This document shows, one piece after another, positions 8,392-14,651 of a stretch of DNA of 17,440 nucleotides (position 1 is the stretch's first letter; every line of letters starts with the position of its first letter). This DNA comes from Pseudoselenomonas ruminantium (GTDB lineage Bacteria; Bacillota; Negativicutes; Selenomonadales; Selenomonadaceae), in the NCBI GenBank assembly GCA_002373045.1, contig DFHU01000016.1:1-17440 (forward strand), written 5' to 3'. The notes below the pieces were generated by a model, which was not told the origin of the DNA, did not search any database, and saw only the letters and a list, made by a program, of their open reading frames with translations. A program made the translations under genes and the position numbers.

Positions 8392-8515
8392 ACGACACAT
8401 CCCCTTTCTTTGATGCCGCAGGACTTGGCCTGCAGATAATTAGCAACTTATGAGGTTTATACTGTATATATTCGCCCGACCGCGCCAAAACCCTTCTTTT
8501 ATTTTCAATAAAAAT

Positions 8516-8547
8516 AAAAAAGCCTTCCTTTTTTTCGGAAGGCTTTT
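8516..8547 (-). terminator. Rho-independent terminator of the cold-shock gene
   Basis: 11-base arms (8518-8528 and 8537-8547) with an 8-base loop. On the minus strand the stem ends in a T-run, extended by further T/A-rich bases. It is 18 bases after the csp stop and insulates hpf from csp. Confidence 0.88.
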
Positions 8548-8565
8548 GTTCGCGTATAAAAAAAA

Positions 8566-8766
8566 TTATGCCGTTTTGCTGACATTGGAAGCCTGCGGAC
8601 CGCGGGCACCTTCCACAATGTCAAATTCCACTTCCTGACCCTCGTTCAGAGTCTTGAAGCCTTCATCATTGATAGCGGAAAAATGTACGAATACATCGTC
8701 CCCATCCTCGCGAGCAATGAAGCCGTAACCTTTTTCAGCGCTGAACCATTTCACTTTACCAACCAT
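8566..8766 (-). CDS. csp: CspA-family cold-shock protein
   Basis: 66 residues, the usual size of the family: a single cold-shock domain, a five-stranded OB-fold barrel. RNP1 (KGYGFI, residues 12-17) and RNP2 (VFVHF, about 25-29) are intact, as is the N-terminal KVKWF. Such proteins bind single-stranded RNA and act as RNA chaperones or antiterminators in the cytoplasm. ATG is preceded by a full AGGAGG at 7 bases. A perfect consensus promoter lies about 60 bases upstream and a terminator follows. The short leader contains a GC stem, a possible control element. The family is certain; which csp paralogue this is cannot be said. Confidence 0.96.
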   Translation of the reverse strand: MVGKVKWFSAEKGYGFIAREDGDDVFVHFSAINDEGFKTLNEGQEVEFDIVEGARGPQASNVSKTA

Positions 8767-8773
8767 TGAGATT

Positions 8774-8779
8774 CCTCCT
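8774..8779 (-). promoter_or_regulatory. Strong ribosome binding site of csp
   Basis: AGGAGG on the minus strand, 7 bases before the ATG; a perfect match to the 16S anti-Shine-Dalgarno core. Confidence 0.85.
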
Positions 8780-8793
8780 GTTGCTTAAAACCT

Positions 8794-8816
8794 GCCGCCT
8801 GACATTCTTTGGCGGC
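8794..8816 (-). promoter_or_regulatory. GC stem in the csp 5' leader
   Basis: GCCGCC (8794-8799) and GGCGGC (8811-8816) form a 6-bp all-GC stem with an 11-base loop within a leader of about 55 bases, 15 bases upstream of the Shine-Dalgarno. No U-tract follows directly, so it is not a terminator. It may affect mRNA stability or temperature response. Confidence 0.5.
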
Positions 8817-8820
8817 CTAA

Positions 8821-8838
8821 TAACAATTATAATTGTTA
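8821..8838. promoter_or_regulatory. 18-bp palindrome overlapping the csp -10 box
   Basis: TAACAATTATAATTGTTA is a perfect 9+9 dyad and contains the whole -10 box. It is placed where a repressor would block polymerase. No regulator family is assigned; the AT-rich content makes a chance palindrome possible. Confidence 0.45.
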
Positions 8839-8854
8839 CTTATTGAATTGTCAA
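8826..8854 (-). promoter_or_regulatory. Consensus sigma-70 promoter of csp
   Basis: On the minus strand TTGACA (8854-8849) and TATAAT (8831-8826) are separated by exactly 17 bases. Both hexamers are perfect. Transcription would start near 8819, giving a leader of about 53 bases. Confidence 0.88.
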
Positions 8855-8911
8855 TGTTTTCTTATACTTGCAAACAAATGGATACGATTGTTTTACTATT
8901 CGTATGCCTCG

Positions 8912-9631
8912 TTATAACACTTTGGAAAGGAAATTTTGAGTACGTTCCTGCTGAGGATGTTCAAAGATTTCCGCCGGCGTCCCCTGCTCTAAGATGCCGC
9001 CGCCATCAATAAAGAGCACGCGGTCGGCAACCTCGCGGGCAAACCCCATTTCATGGGTAACAATGGCCATCGTCATGCCGTCTTTCGCCAGCGAGCGCAT
9101 AACGTCCAAAACCTCGCCGACCATTTCCGGGTCAAGGGCTGAGGTCGGCTCATCAAAGAGCATGACCTTCGGTTCCATCGCCAGTGCACGGGCAATGGCC
9201 ACGCGCTGCTGCTGGCCGCCGGAGAGCTGGCTGGGGTAGTTGTCCGCCTTATCCGCCAGACCAACCCGCTCCAAAAGTTCACGAGCTTTTTTCTGTGCTT
9301 CTTCCTGGCTAACTTTTTTCACCTTCATGGGGGCCAGCATGATGTTTTCGAGCGCCGTCATATGCGGAAACAAATTAAACCGCTGGAACACCATGCCCAC
9401 TTCTTCACGCACTTTATTGATATTGGCTTCGCCATCCAGCGGCGTGCCCGCCACCGTGACCTTGCCGCTGGTGGGTTCCTCCAGATAATTCATGCACCGG
9501 AGAAGCGTACTCTTGCCGGAACCGGACGGGCCAATCAGAGCGACCACCTCCTGCGGCTTGATATGGAGGTTGACACCTTTGAGCACTTCAACCTCGCCAA
9601 AGGCTTTATGTAAATTTTCAATGACGATCAT
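8912..9631 (-). CDS. Polar amino-acid ABC transporter ATP-binding protein (GlnQ/ArtP-like)
   Basis: 239 residues from ATG at 9631. The longer frame back to 9664 is rejected because its first 11 residues are not family-like and GGAGG lies 10 bases before the chosen ATG. It drives import by hydrolysing ATP at the cytoplasmic face. Visible motifs: Walker A GPSGSGKST (34-42), Q-loop Gln83 (MVFQRFNLFP), signature LSGGQ (136-140), Walker B VMLFDEP (156-162), H-loop His193 (VTHEMGFAREVADR). The MNYLEEPTSGKV stretch is typical of the polar amino-acid uptake family. The start lies inside the end of the permease gene (14-base overlap), so translation is probably coupled. No strong terminator follows; only a 6-bp inverted repeat (ATACGA/TCGTAT) is seen before the csp promoter. 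Confidence 0.95.
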   Translation of the reverse strand: MIVIENLHKAFGEVEVLKGVNLHIKPQEVVALIGPSGSGKSTLLRCMNYLEEPTSGKVTVAGTPLDGEANINKVREEVGMVFQRFNLFPHMTALENIMLAPMKVKKVSQEEAQKKARELLERVGLADKADNYPSQLSGGQQQRVAIARALAMEPKVMLFDEPTSALDPEMVGEVLDVMRSLAKDGMTMAIVTHEMGFAREVADRVLFIDGGGILEQGTPAEIFEHPQQERTQNFLSKVL

Positions 9632-10283
9632 CTTTTGCAAACCTCCACTCCAAGAATGCGACAAAGCGAGAAATAGTCAGCGTCATAATCAGGTAAATAA
9701 TGGCTACACAGGTCCAGATTTCCACCGATGCATAGGTTTTGGCAATGATGAGCTGACCACGGCGGGTGAGTTCCTCAAAGCCGATAACCGATACCAGCGA
9801 AGAATCCTTCAAGAGGGCGATGAACTCATTGCCCAGCTGGGGAATAACCCGCTTAAAAGCCTGTGGCACCACGATATAGCGCATGGTCTGCACCCAGGTC
9901 ATGCCCAAGGAACGCCCGGCCTCCATCTGCCCCTTGTCGATGGACTGAATGCCGGAACGGAAGATTTCGGCTACATAAGCACCGGAATTAAGTCCGCAGG
10001 CGCTGATGGCTGCCACATAGGGGTCGCTTCTCTGTCCCGTCATCAATGGCAGTGCAAAATACACCAAAAAGATTTGAATGAGCAGCGGCGTTCCGCGGAA
10101 AAAGTCCACATAAATTGCCGCTATCCAACGGAAAATCTTTATCCGGCCAATACGGGCTATGCCCATGAACAAACCGATAATAATACCCACAGCAACGGAC
10201 AAGGCCGTTATTTTAATGGTTATCCCCGCCCCCAACAGAAGCAACGGGAATGATTGTATCACCAAGTCAACATTAAAATCCAT
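9618..10283 (-). CDS. Polar amino-acid ABC transporter permease (HisM/GlnP-like)
   Basis: 221 residues from ATG at 10283, chosen over an in-frame GTG at 10292 because AGGGTG sits 6 bases before the ATG while nothing suitable precedes the GTG. It is a membrane protein of the His/Glu/Gln/Arg permease family, probably five membrane segments, with the cytoplasmic EAA loop (EAGRSLGMTWVQTMRYIVVP, about residues 139-158 here) that docks on the ATPase. Only one permease gene is present, so it probably forms a homodimer. It has its own perfect promoter directly upstream, downstream of the binding-protein terminator, and shares its transcript with the ATPase gene. Confidence 0.94.
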   Translation of the reverse strand: MDFNVDLVIQSFPLLLLGAGITIKITALSVAVGIIIGLFMGIARIGRIKIFRWIAAIYVDFFRGTPLLIQIFLVYFALPLMTGQRSDPYVAAISACGLNSGAYVAEIFRSGIQSIDKGQMEAGRSLGMTWVQTMRYIVVPQAFKRVIPQLGNEFIALLKDSSLVSVIGFEELTRRGQLIIAKTYASVEIWTCVAIIYLIMTLTISRFVAFLEWRFAKDDRH

Positions 10284-10323
10284 TTTCTTCACCCTGCTTA
10301 TAATTATTCATTAATCATGTATA

Positions 10324-10352
10324 ATTATAGACTAATCTTTTAAGAGTGTCAA
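10324..10352 (-). promoter_or_regulatory. Consensus sigma-70 promoter of permease-ATPase genes
   Basis: On the minus strand TTGACA (10352-10347) and TATAAT (10329-10324), 17-base spacer, both hexamers perfect. It lies between the terminator after the binding-protein gene and the permease start, so the membrane components can be expressed independently of the binding protein. Confidence 0.85.
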
Positions 10353-10362
10353 CCTGTAAAAT

Positions 10363-10391
10363 AGCCTTCCCCATAACATCCGGGGAAGGCT
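10363..10391 (-). terminator. Terminator between binding-protein and permease genes
   Basis: 10-base perfect arms (10363-10372 and 10382-10391) with a 9-base loop, 15 bases after the binding-protein stop. The following tract is short (ATTTTA), so termination may be partial. Partial termination within a transporter operon commonly gives excess binding protein. Confidence 0.75.
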
Positions 10392-10405
10392 GGTAAATTC
10401 CTATT

Positions 10406-11194
10406 TTATTTTTTCTCGCCGAACCATTTAGCGAAAATCTTATCGTATTCGCCGTTTTCTTTCAGCTTCTTGAGGGCAGCGTTAATTTCCTTCTGCAGTT
10501 CCTCATTGTCCTTGTTGATGGCAATGCCGTAATCTTCAGCCGTGAGCTTTTCTTCGAGCGTCTTTACGCCCTGAGCAGCATTCTTCGTGATGAAGTAGTC
10601 GTTAACCGGACGGTCATTGACCACAGCATCTACGCCTTTGGCCTTGAGTTCCATGAAGCAGTCAGCCGGCGTATTGAGTTCCTTGACTTCCACGCCTTCG
10701 ATTTTCTTCACTTCCGCAGCGCTCGTCGTACCAATCTGTACGGCTACCTTCTTGCCCTTGAGGTCAGCGAACTTCTTGATGGCTTCTTCGTCCTGACGGA
10801 CAACCATCGTCAGACCGGACTGGTAATACGGTTCAGAGAAGCGTACATTTGCCTTGCGCTCGTCATTGATGGTCATGCCGGAAATAGCCACATCAATGCT
10901 CTTGCCCTGCAGTGCCGGAATCAGGCCATCAAAGCCTAGATTCTGGATTTCCACTTCGCGGCCCATTTCCTTGCCGATGGCGCGGATAAGGTCCATATCG
11001 AAGCCCTGATAATCTTTCTGTCCTTCATCCTGGAATTCAAACGGCGGGAAGTCGATGGAAGAACCCACCTTCAAGACCTTCGCCTGTTTGTCCCCGCCTG
11101 CCGGTGCTGCTGCCTGATCGCCGCCACAGCCAGCGAAGGCAAACATGGCAAAGGCGCCAGCTGCCAAAAGCGACAAAACTTTTTTCATGTTCAT
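10406..11194 (-). CDS. Amino-acid ABC transporter substrate-binding lipoprotein (SBP family 3)
   Basis: 262 residues; ATG with GGGG at 7 bases (the Met at codon 3 would be too far). A lipoprotein signal peptide is clear: KK, hydrophobic stretch, lipobox FAGC with Cys23, followed by an Ala/Gly linker. The mature domain is family 3 (PF00497): SSIDFPPFEF near the start, then AISGMTINDERKANVRFSEP with the Arg that normally holds the ligand carboxylate, and VNDRPVNDY with the Asp that usually binds the alpha-amino group. It delivers a polar amino acid, possibly glutamine, to the permease; specificity cannot be fixed by eye. A candidate promoter and an unusual terminator-like hairpin lie upstream, and a terminator follows. 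Confidence 0.94.
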   Translation of the reverse strand: MNMKKVLSLLAAGAFAMFAFAGCGGDQAAAPAGGDKQAKVLKVGSSIDFPPFEFQDEGQKDYQGFDMDLIRAIGKEMGREVEIQNLGFDGLIPALQGKSIDVAISGMTINDERKANVRFSEPYYQSGLTMVVRQDEEAIKKFADLKGKKVAVQIGTTSAAEVKKIEGVEVKELNTPADCFMELKAKGVDAVVNDRPVNDYFITKNAAQGVKTLEEKLTAEDYGIAINKDNEELQKEINAALKKLKENGEYDKIFAKWFGEKK

Positions 11195-11233
11195 AGATAA
11201 TCCCCACTCTCAAGTAAAAATTTACAGTGATAC

Positions 11234-11267
11234 AAAAATGGAGTCTGAGCGTTTCGCTCAAACTCCA
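11234..11267 (-). terminator. Terminator-like hairpin between the zinc-ribbon and binding-protein genes
   Basis: 13-base arms (11239-11251 and 11255-11267; one G-U pair on the minus strand) with a 3-base loop, followed by five T residues. It may end the zinc-ribbon transcript, but it also lies downstream of a candidate promoter (11286-11313) and so may be in the leader of the binding-protein gene. Confidence 0.8.
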
Positions 11268-11285
11268 CTCGTCACGCACAATGTA

Positions 11286-11313
11286 AGTATATCACACTAC
11301 AGAAAATCTGCAA
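11286..11313 (-). promoter_or_regulatory. Candidate promoter of the binding-protein gene
   Basis: On the minus strand TTGCAG (11313-11308), 16 bases, TATACT (11291-11286). The start would be near 11279, about 85 bases before the ATG and upstream of the terminator-like hairpin. No better promoter is seen in the 40 bases between the hairpin and the ATG. Confidence 0.5.
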
Positions 11314-11323
11314 GTGCTAATCA

Positions 11324-11614
11324 TTACATTGCTTCGCCTCTTTTTTTGTTGAAGCAGTCACGGCAGTATACCGGACGATCGTTCTTCGGTTCAAACGGAA
11401 CTTCCGTTTCCTTGCCGCATTCTGCGCAAACTACCTTGAACATTGGACGGGCTTCACCACCATCACGGCTGCGGCGGCGCTTGTCGCGGCAATCGCGGCA
11501 GCGAGCCGGTTCGTTTTCAAACCCCTTCTCAGCGTAGAATTCCTGTTCGCCAGCGGTGAACGTAAATTCCTTCCCACATTCTTTGCATACCAGTGTTTTG
11601 TCTTCAAAAGCCAT
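11324..11614 (-). CDS. Small protein with two zinc-ribbon-like CxxC modules
   Basis: 96 residues, ATG with AAGGGG at 8 bases. Four CxxC pairs are visible: CKEC (10/13) and CRDC (39/42) form an N-terminal module with 25 residues between pairs; CAEC (63/66) and CRDC (84/87) form a C-terminal one with 17. The latter matches the CxxC-x17-CxxC zinc-ribbon type of small bacterial proteins; the former resembles the related zinc-ribbon of about 50 residues. A basic, arginine-rich linker (KRRRSRDGG) lies between, which would suit nucleic-acid binding. Function is unknown. The gene has its own promoter and an unusually long leader of about 105 bases with short repeats. Confidence 0.9.
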   Translation of the reverse strand: MAFEDKTLVCKECGKEFTFTAGEQEFYAEKGFENEPARCRDCRDKRRRSRDGGEARPMFKVVCAECGKETEVPFEPKNDRPVYCRDCFNKKRGEAM

Positions 11615-11651
11615 ACGATAATCCCCTTACCTAAAAAGAAAATAATATTTA

Positions 11652-11676
11652 GATGTCCCTGTATCCCTGAGTCCCC
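11652..11676 (-). repeat. GGGAnnCA repeats in the zinc-ribbon leader
   Basis: On the minus strand GGGACTCA, GGGATACA and GGGACATC follow one another directly, three 8-base units, in the 5' leader 39-62 bases upstream of the start codon. The middle and last units together read ATACAGGGACAT, close to the CsrA consensus RUACARGGAUGU. Confidence 0.5.
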
Positions 11677-11725
11677 TATAGTGTTTCCGTAGATTACGCC
11701 GAGAAAAAGAACGTCCATATCTATT

Positions 11726-11754
11726 ATTATATATTGTTTTTATCAAAAATGCAA
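11726..11754 (-). promoter_or_regulatory. Sigma-70 promoter of the zinc-ribbon gene
   Basis: On the minus strand TTGCAT (11754-11749), 17-base spacer, TATAAT (11731-11726). The -10 box is perfect and an A-tract lies just upstream of the -35. Transcription would begin near 11719. Confidence 0.75.
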
Positions 11755-11761
11755 GTGTTTT

Positions 11762-13480
11762 TTATATTGTGCAAAAATTTCGCCATATTGCACAATATCC
11801 ACTTTCGAGTTCCTGCATATAATTTTTCACATCCATCAACGGTGATTTTAGAAGATTTGCCCGCAAGCCGGAATGGTAGGCACCGATAAGTTCCGGCGAA
11901 TTGCCCAACTGTACAGCCCGCCGCACATAGTTGATATCATTTTCCACCACCAGTTCTTTTACTCCGGCATTGACCAGAATCGACGCCCCAAAGCGCGAAC
12001 CGTGGCGGCGGCCACGCAGGCTTACAACCGGCACCCCCATAAAGAGCGCTTCACAGGTAGTAAGGCCGCCATTATACGGCATGGTATCCAAAGCAATATC
12101 AATATCCCGGTATTGCTCCATATAATCGGGGCTGTACGGACGCATCTCCACCCGCGCCAAGTCAAAACTAAGACGCTTGAGCCGGTCACGCAAAATGGCC
12201 CGGCCGGAATCAATGCTGCAGATTTTTCCCTTGAGTACCAGCTTGGAACTATGCACCTGCTCCAAAATTCCCCGCCAAAGAAGCAGGGTTTCATCCGTCA
12301 CCTTGGCCAGATTGTTGAACGAGCCAAAGGTGATAAAACCATTTTTAAGGCACGGTGCCTCTGTACCCGCAGGCGGGATTTCCCGCACGGCGCCCGGTAC
12401 ATAGCAAAGATGGGAATGCGGCAGGCGCAGGATTTTCTCCGTAAAGCCCTGTTCCGCCATATCCCCGCTCGGCAGGCAGACCTCATCGGACAGGAAGTAA
12501 TCCACGGTCGAAAGTCCCGTGGTATTCATATAGCCAATGCCCGCCACCTGCACAGGTGCCGGACGCAGGGCCATAATCGGCATGCAGTTGTCATTGCTGT
12601 GCCCGGAAAGGTCCACCAGAATATCAATCTGGTCTTCGGCAATCAAGCGGGCCGCCGTCCGGGGACTGCGCCCACGCAAATCACGCCAGGTAATGGGCGA
12701 AGCCATCAGCCGCTTGGTCACATCATCACGCCTGCCTGTGGAATAGGCATATACGCTAAAGCGGCTGCTATCAAAATTCTTGAACAGCGGTGCCACAAAA
12801 TTAGCCACCGCATGCTGCCGGAAATCCGGCGAAATATACCCGATACGCAGCTTTTTATCGGGAAGTTTCTTCACTTCATCATGGCGATAAGGCGTAACAT
12901 TCAGCAGCGGCTCATATTTTTCTGCCAGCTGCTTGCCCTCCAGGGCGCCCTGTTCCCGATAATTGCGCATAAAAAGATACTTGCTGTAAGCGGCGGCTTT
13001 TTCCTCGTCATCAGCTGCTTTTTTGCTGTATGCCAGCATAAGCGCTGCCGCTTTATCCGGCTGTGCCGCCAGATAATAGCCGTCCGCCAGCCAGGCCTGT
13101 GCTTTTTGCAGCAGATAGAGCACGATTTTATAATACGGTTCATCGGGAGTCAAGGCCCAGAGCTTACGCTCCAACTCATTAACCAGCTTCGCCAGTTCAG
13201 GGATTTCCGTATCAAGACGAAATTCCACAGCGGTCAGTCCTGCGGCCACAAGTCTTCCCCGCAGATGCTGGGGCTTCTTGAGCAGGATTTCATCCAGCAG
13301 GGCATGGGCTTCCTCATAATCCCCTGTGTAAAGGGCCGCTTCTGCCATAACCGCTGCCCCATCCATGCTTTCCGCATCCAGCTGCCAAAGTTCCCGCGCA
13401 CAGGCCCGCATCCCCTTTGGGTCCCCTTCACTGGCAAATTTATCCGCCAGATTAAGCCAATTTAACGTATCATGATCCAT
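11762..13480 (-). CDS. GT41-family (OGT/SPINDLY-like) glycosyltransferase
   Basis: 572 residues from ATG at 13480; a GTG at 13498 is less likely because GGGAG lies between it and this ATG (11 bases before the ATG). Numbering is from that GTG: residues about 10-200 are alpha-helical and TPR-like (YTGDYEEAHALLDEILLKKP); about 215-560 is the GT41 catalytic region with LRIGYISPDFRQHAVANF, DILVDLSGHSNDN, APVQVAGIGYMNTTG, FGSFNNLAKVTDETLLLW ending in SKLVLK, and DIALDTMPYNGGLTTCEALF. GT41 enzymes transfer a sugar, usually GlcNAc, from UDP to Ser/Thr. Following fliB, it probably glycosylates flagellin in the cytoplasm before export; the target is inferred. An inverted repeat covers its stop codon. 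Confidence 0.9.
   Translation of the reverse strand: MDHDTLNWLNLADKFASEGDPKGMRACARELWQLDAESMDGAAVMAEAALYTGDYEEAHALLDEILLKKPQHLRGRLVAAGLTAVEFRLDTEIPELAKLVNELERKLWALTPDEPYYKIVLYLLQKAQAWLADGYYLAAQPDKAAALMLAYSKKAADDEEKAAAYSKYLFMRNYREQGALEGKQLAEKYEPLLNVTPYRHDEVKKLPDKKLRIGYISPDFRQHAVANFVAPLFKNFDSSRFSVYAYSTGRRDDVTKRLMASPITWRDLRGRSPRTAARLIAEDQIDILVDLSGHSNDNCMPIMALRPAPVQVAGIGYMNTTGLSTVDYFLSDEVCLPSGDMAEQGFTEKILRLPHSHLCYVPGAVREIPPAGTEAPCLKNGFITFGSFNNLAKVTDETLLLWRGILEQVHSSKLVLKGKICSIDSGRAILRDRLKRLSFDLARVEMRPYSPDYMEQYRDIDIALDTMPYNGGLTTCEALFMGVPVVSLRGRRHGSRFGASILVNAGVKELVVENDINYVRRAVQLGNSPELIGAYHSGLRANLLKSPLMDVKNYMQELESGYCAIWRNFCTI
11764..11798. repeat. 11-bp inverted repeat over the GT41 stop codon
   Basis: Perfect arms ATATTGTGCAA (11764-11774) and TTGCACAATAT (11788-11798) with a 13-base spacer. 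No T-run follows on the minus strand, so it is not a standard terminator. It lies just upstream of the zinc-ribbon promoter and could be an operator or a 3'-end stem. Confidence 0.55.
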
Positions 13481-13501
13481 AAACAGACTAACTCCCACGA
13501 T

Positions 13502-13528
13502 TTATCTAAATGCTTATGCATTGCTTTA
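13502..13528 (-). promoter_or_regulatory. Possible sigma-28 promoter before the GT41 gene
   Basis: On the minus strand TAAAG starts at 13528; 15 bases after TAAA comes TTAGATAA (13509-13502), of which GATAA matches the flagellar consensus TAAA-N15-GCCGATAA. The first three -10 bases do not match. Confidence 0.3.
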
Positions 13529-13557
13529 TTAATTCTACGCTTCCGCCCGCTTATCCT

Positions 13558-14646
13558 TTATTTATCCCGCAAAAGCTCCATGAGCACATTTTGCGCGGTG
13601 GTGTAGTGATTCAGGCGGGATGCCAGCCAGCCGGCTGTTTCCCGGATAAGACGGGGCACATCAATCGCTTTCTCTGCCGCCGTTAATTCCAGCAGCAGCA
13701 AAAATTGCCATATCTCCCATTGTACCACAAAATACAGCCCATTATAAGCATAGGTCCCCAAAACTGCACAGGGATAAAGCTCCTTAAACCACTCATTGAC
13801 CAGATAATTTTCCAGCATCAGACCATAAGGGCCCTCGCATTTTTCCCACAGCAAATTCTGTGCCGCTGCCTGCTCCCAAAAGCCCTGTACCTTAACCTTT
13901 TCCACCAGCTCCAGATACGCGGCCGTCTTTGCCGTATCATCCTCAATACCCCGCACAAAACGGCAGAAAAAATCGGCCTGTTTTGCTACGGGCCATGGCT
14001 CCCAAACCACGTCTGACGCATCTCTACCCCAGGGCAGGTGTTCATCCGCTTTTGCCAGTTCTTGCAGGAGCATGGCCAGCCGCTGATTAAGCGTCAATTC
14101 CTGATTCTGCAGGATTTCCATTCCTCTTGCCTGCCAATCAAAAAAGTTCAGTTCGACCAAGGCTTCTGCGTCGCCAGACGGCAGGAAATACTTGCTACGA
14201 GTCGATTGAATCTGCCGCTTGACCAACTGCAGGGGCTCGTCATTTTGCAGAATCAGCTCTGCCGCTACAGGGCAGGTTACGCATAAGGCACGTTCCACGA
14301 CATCATGCGGAAAGAGCCTGGTCTTGCGCGGATATTCAGCACATACATCCGTAAGCATCTGTGCCCCGTATTTTTTTTGCAAGCCGCATAAACCGTCCGC
14401 CCGCAGAAATACACAGTGGTCATCTTTATGCCGGAAGCCAAAGTTTTCCGCTTCCGGCAAATACACCAGTCCCCTGCGCAGCTTTTCCCCGTCTTCTCCT
14501 TCCAGGGCGCGATAACGCGCCAGCGCAGCATCGTCTAAAATCTGCTGCCAGCCATAGCAGCAGATAGAGCCACCGCATTTACTGCCATCGCAAAAGAACT
14601 GTTCAAGATAAGCCGGTTCAATACATAAAAATTCTTGCTGTTCCAT
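13558..14646 (-). CDS. fliB: Flagellin lysine-N-methylase
   Basis: 362 residues from ATG at 14646; an in-frame GTG at 14655 is rejected since GAGGTG lies 8 bases before this ATG. The N-terminal third carries the FliB cysteine pattern: FFCDGSKCGGSICCYGW (Cys 22, 27, 32, 33, GTG numbering), CVFLRADGLCGLQ (81, 90), VCAEYPRKTR (105) and ALCVTCP (125, 128). FliB methylates lysines of flagellin using SAM and is reported to hold an iron-sulfur cluster, for which these cysteines are likely ligands. The C-terminal two thirds are mostly helical, ending in TAQNVLMELLRDK. It sits 5 bases after the glycosyltransferase stop and upstream of GT41, which together suggest a flagellin-modification operon. Confidence 0.88.
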   Translation of the reverse strand: MEQQEFLCIEPAYLEQFFCDGSKCGGSICCYGWQQILDDAALARYRALEGEDGEKLRRGLVYLPEAENFGFRHKDDHCVFLRADGLCGLQKKYGAQMLTDVCAEYPRKTRLFPHDVVERALCVTCPVAAELILQNDEPLQLVKRQIQSTRSKYFLPSGDAEALVELNFFDWQARGMEILQNQELTLNQRLAMLLQELAKADEHLPWGRDASDVVWEPWPVAKQADFFCRFVRGIEDDTAKTAAYLELVEKVKVQGFWEQAAAQNLLWEKCEGPYGLMLENYLVNEWFKELYPCAVLGTYAYNGLYFVVQWEIWQFLLLLELTAAEKAIDVPRLIRETAGWLASRLNHYTTAQNVLMELLRDK

Positions 14647-14651
14647 CGTCT

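Noticed and set aside
10299..10329. TATAATTAT-type repeats around the permease promoter as an operator
   Set aside because: The repeats are pure A/T, one copy is the -10 box itself, and such matches are expected by chance in an AT-rich intergenic region.
11195..11279. T-box, amino-acid riboswitch or leader peptide before the binding-protein gene
   Set aside because: The leader is too short for a T-box, no conserved T-box sequence is seen, and the only GTG frame runs out of frame into the gene without an amino-acid run.
11873..13465. A 530-codon open frame on the plus strand opposite the GT41 gene
   Set aside because: Antisense to a well-supported GT41 enzyme; composition rich in His/Arg/Gln and no recognisable domain.
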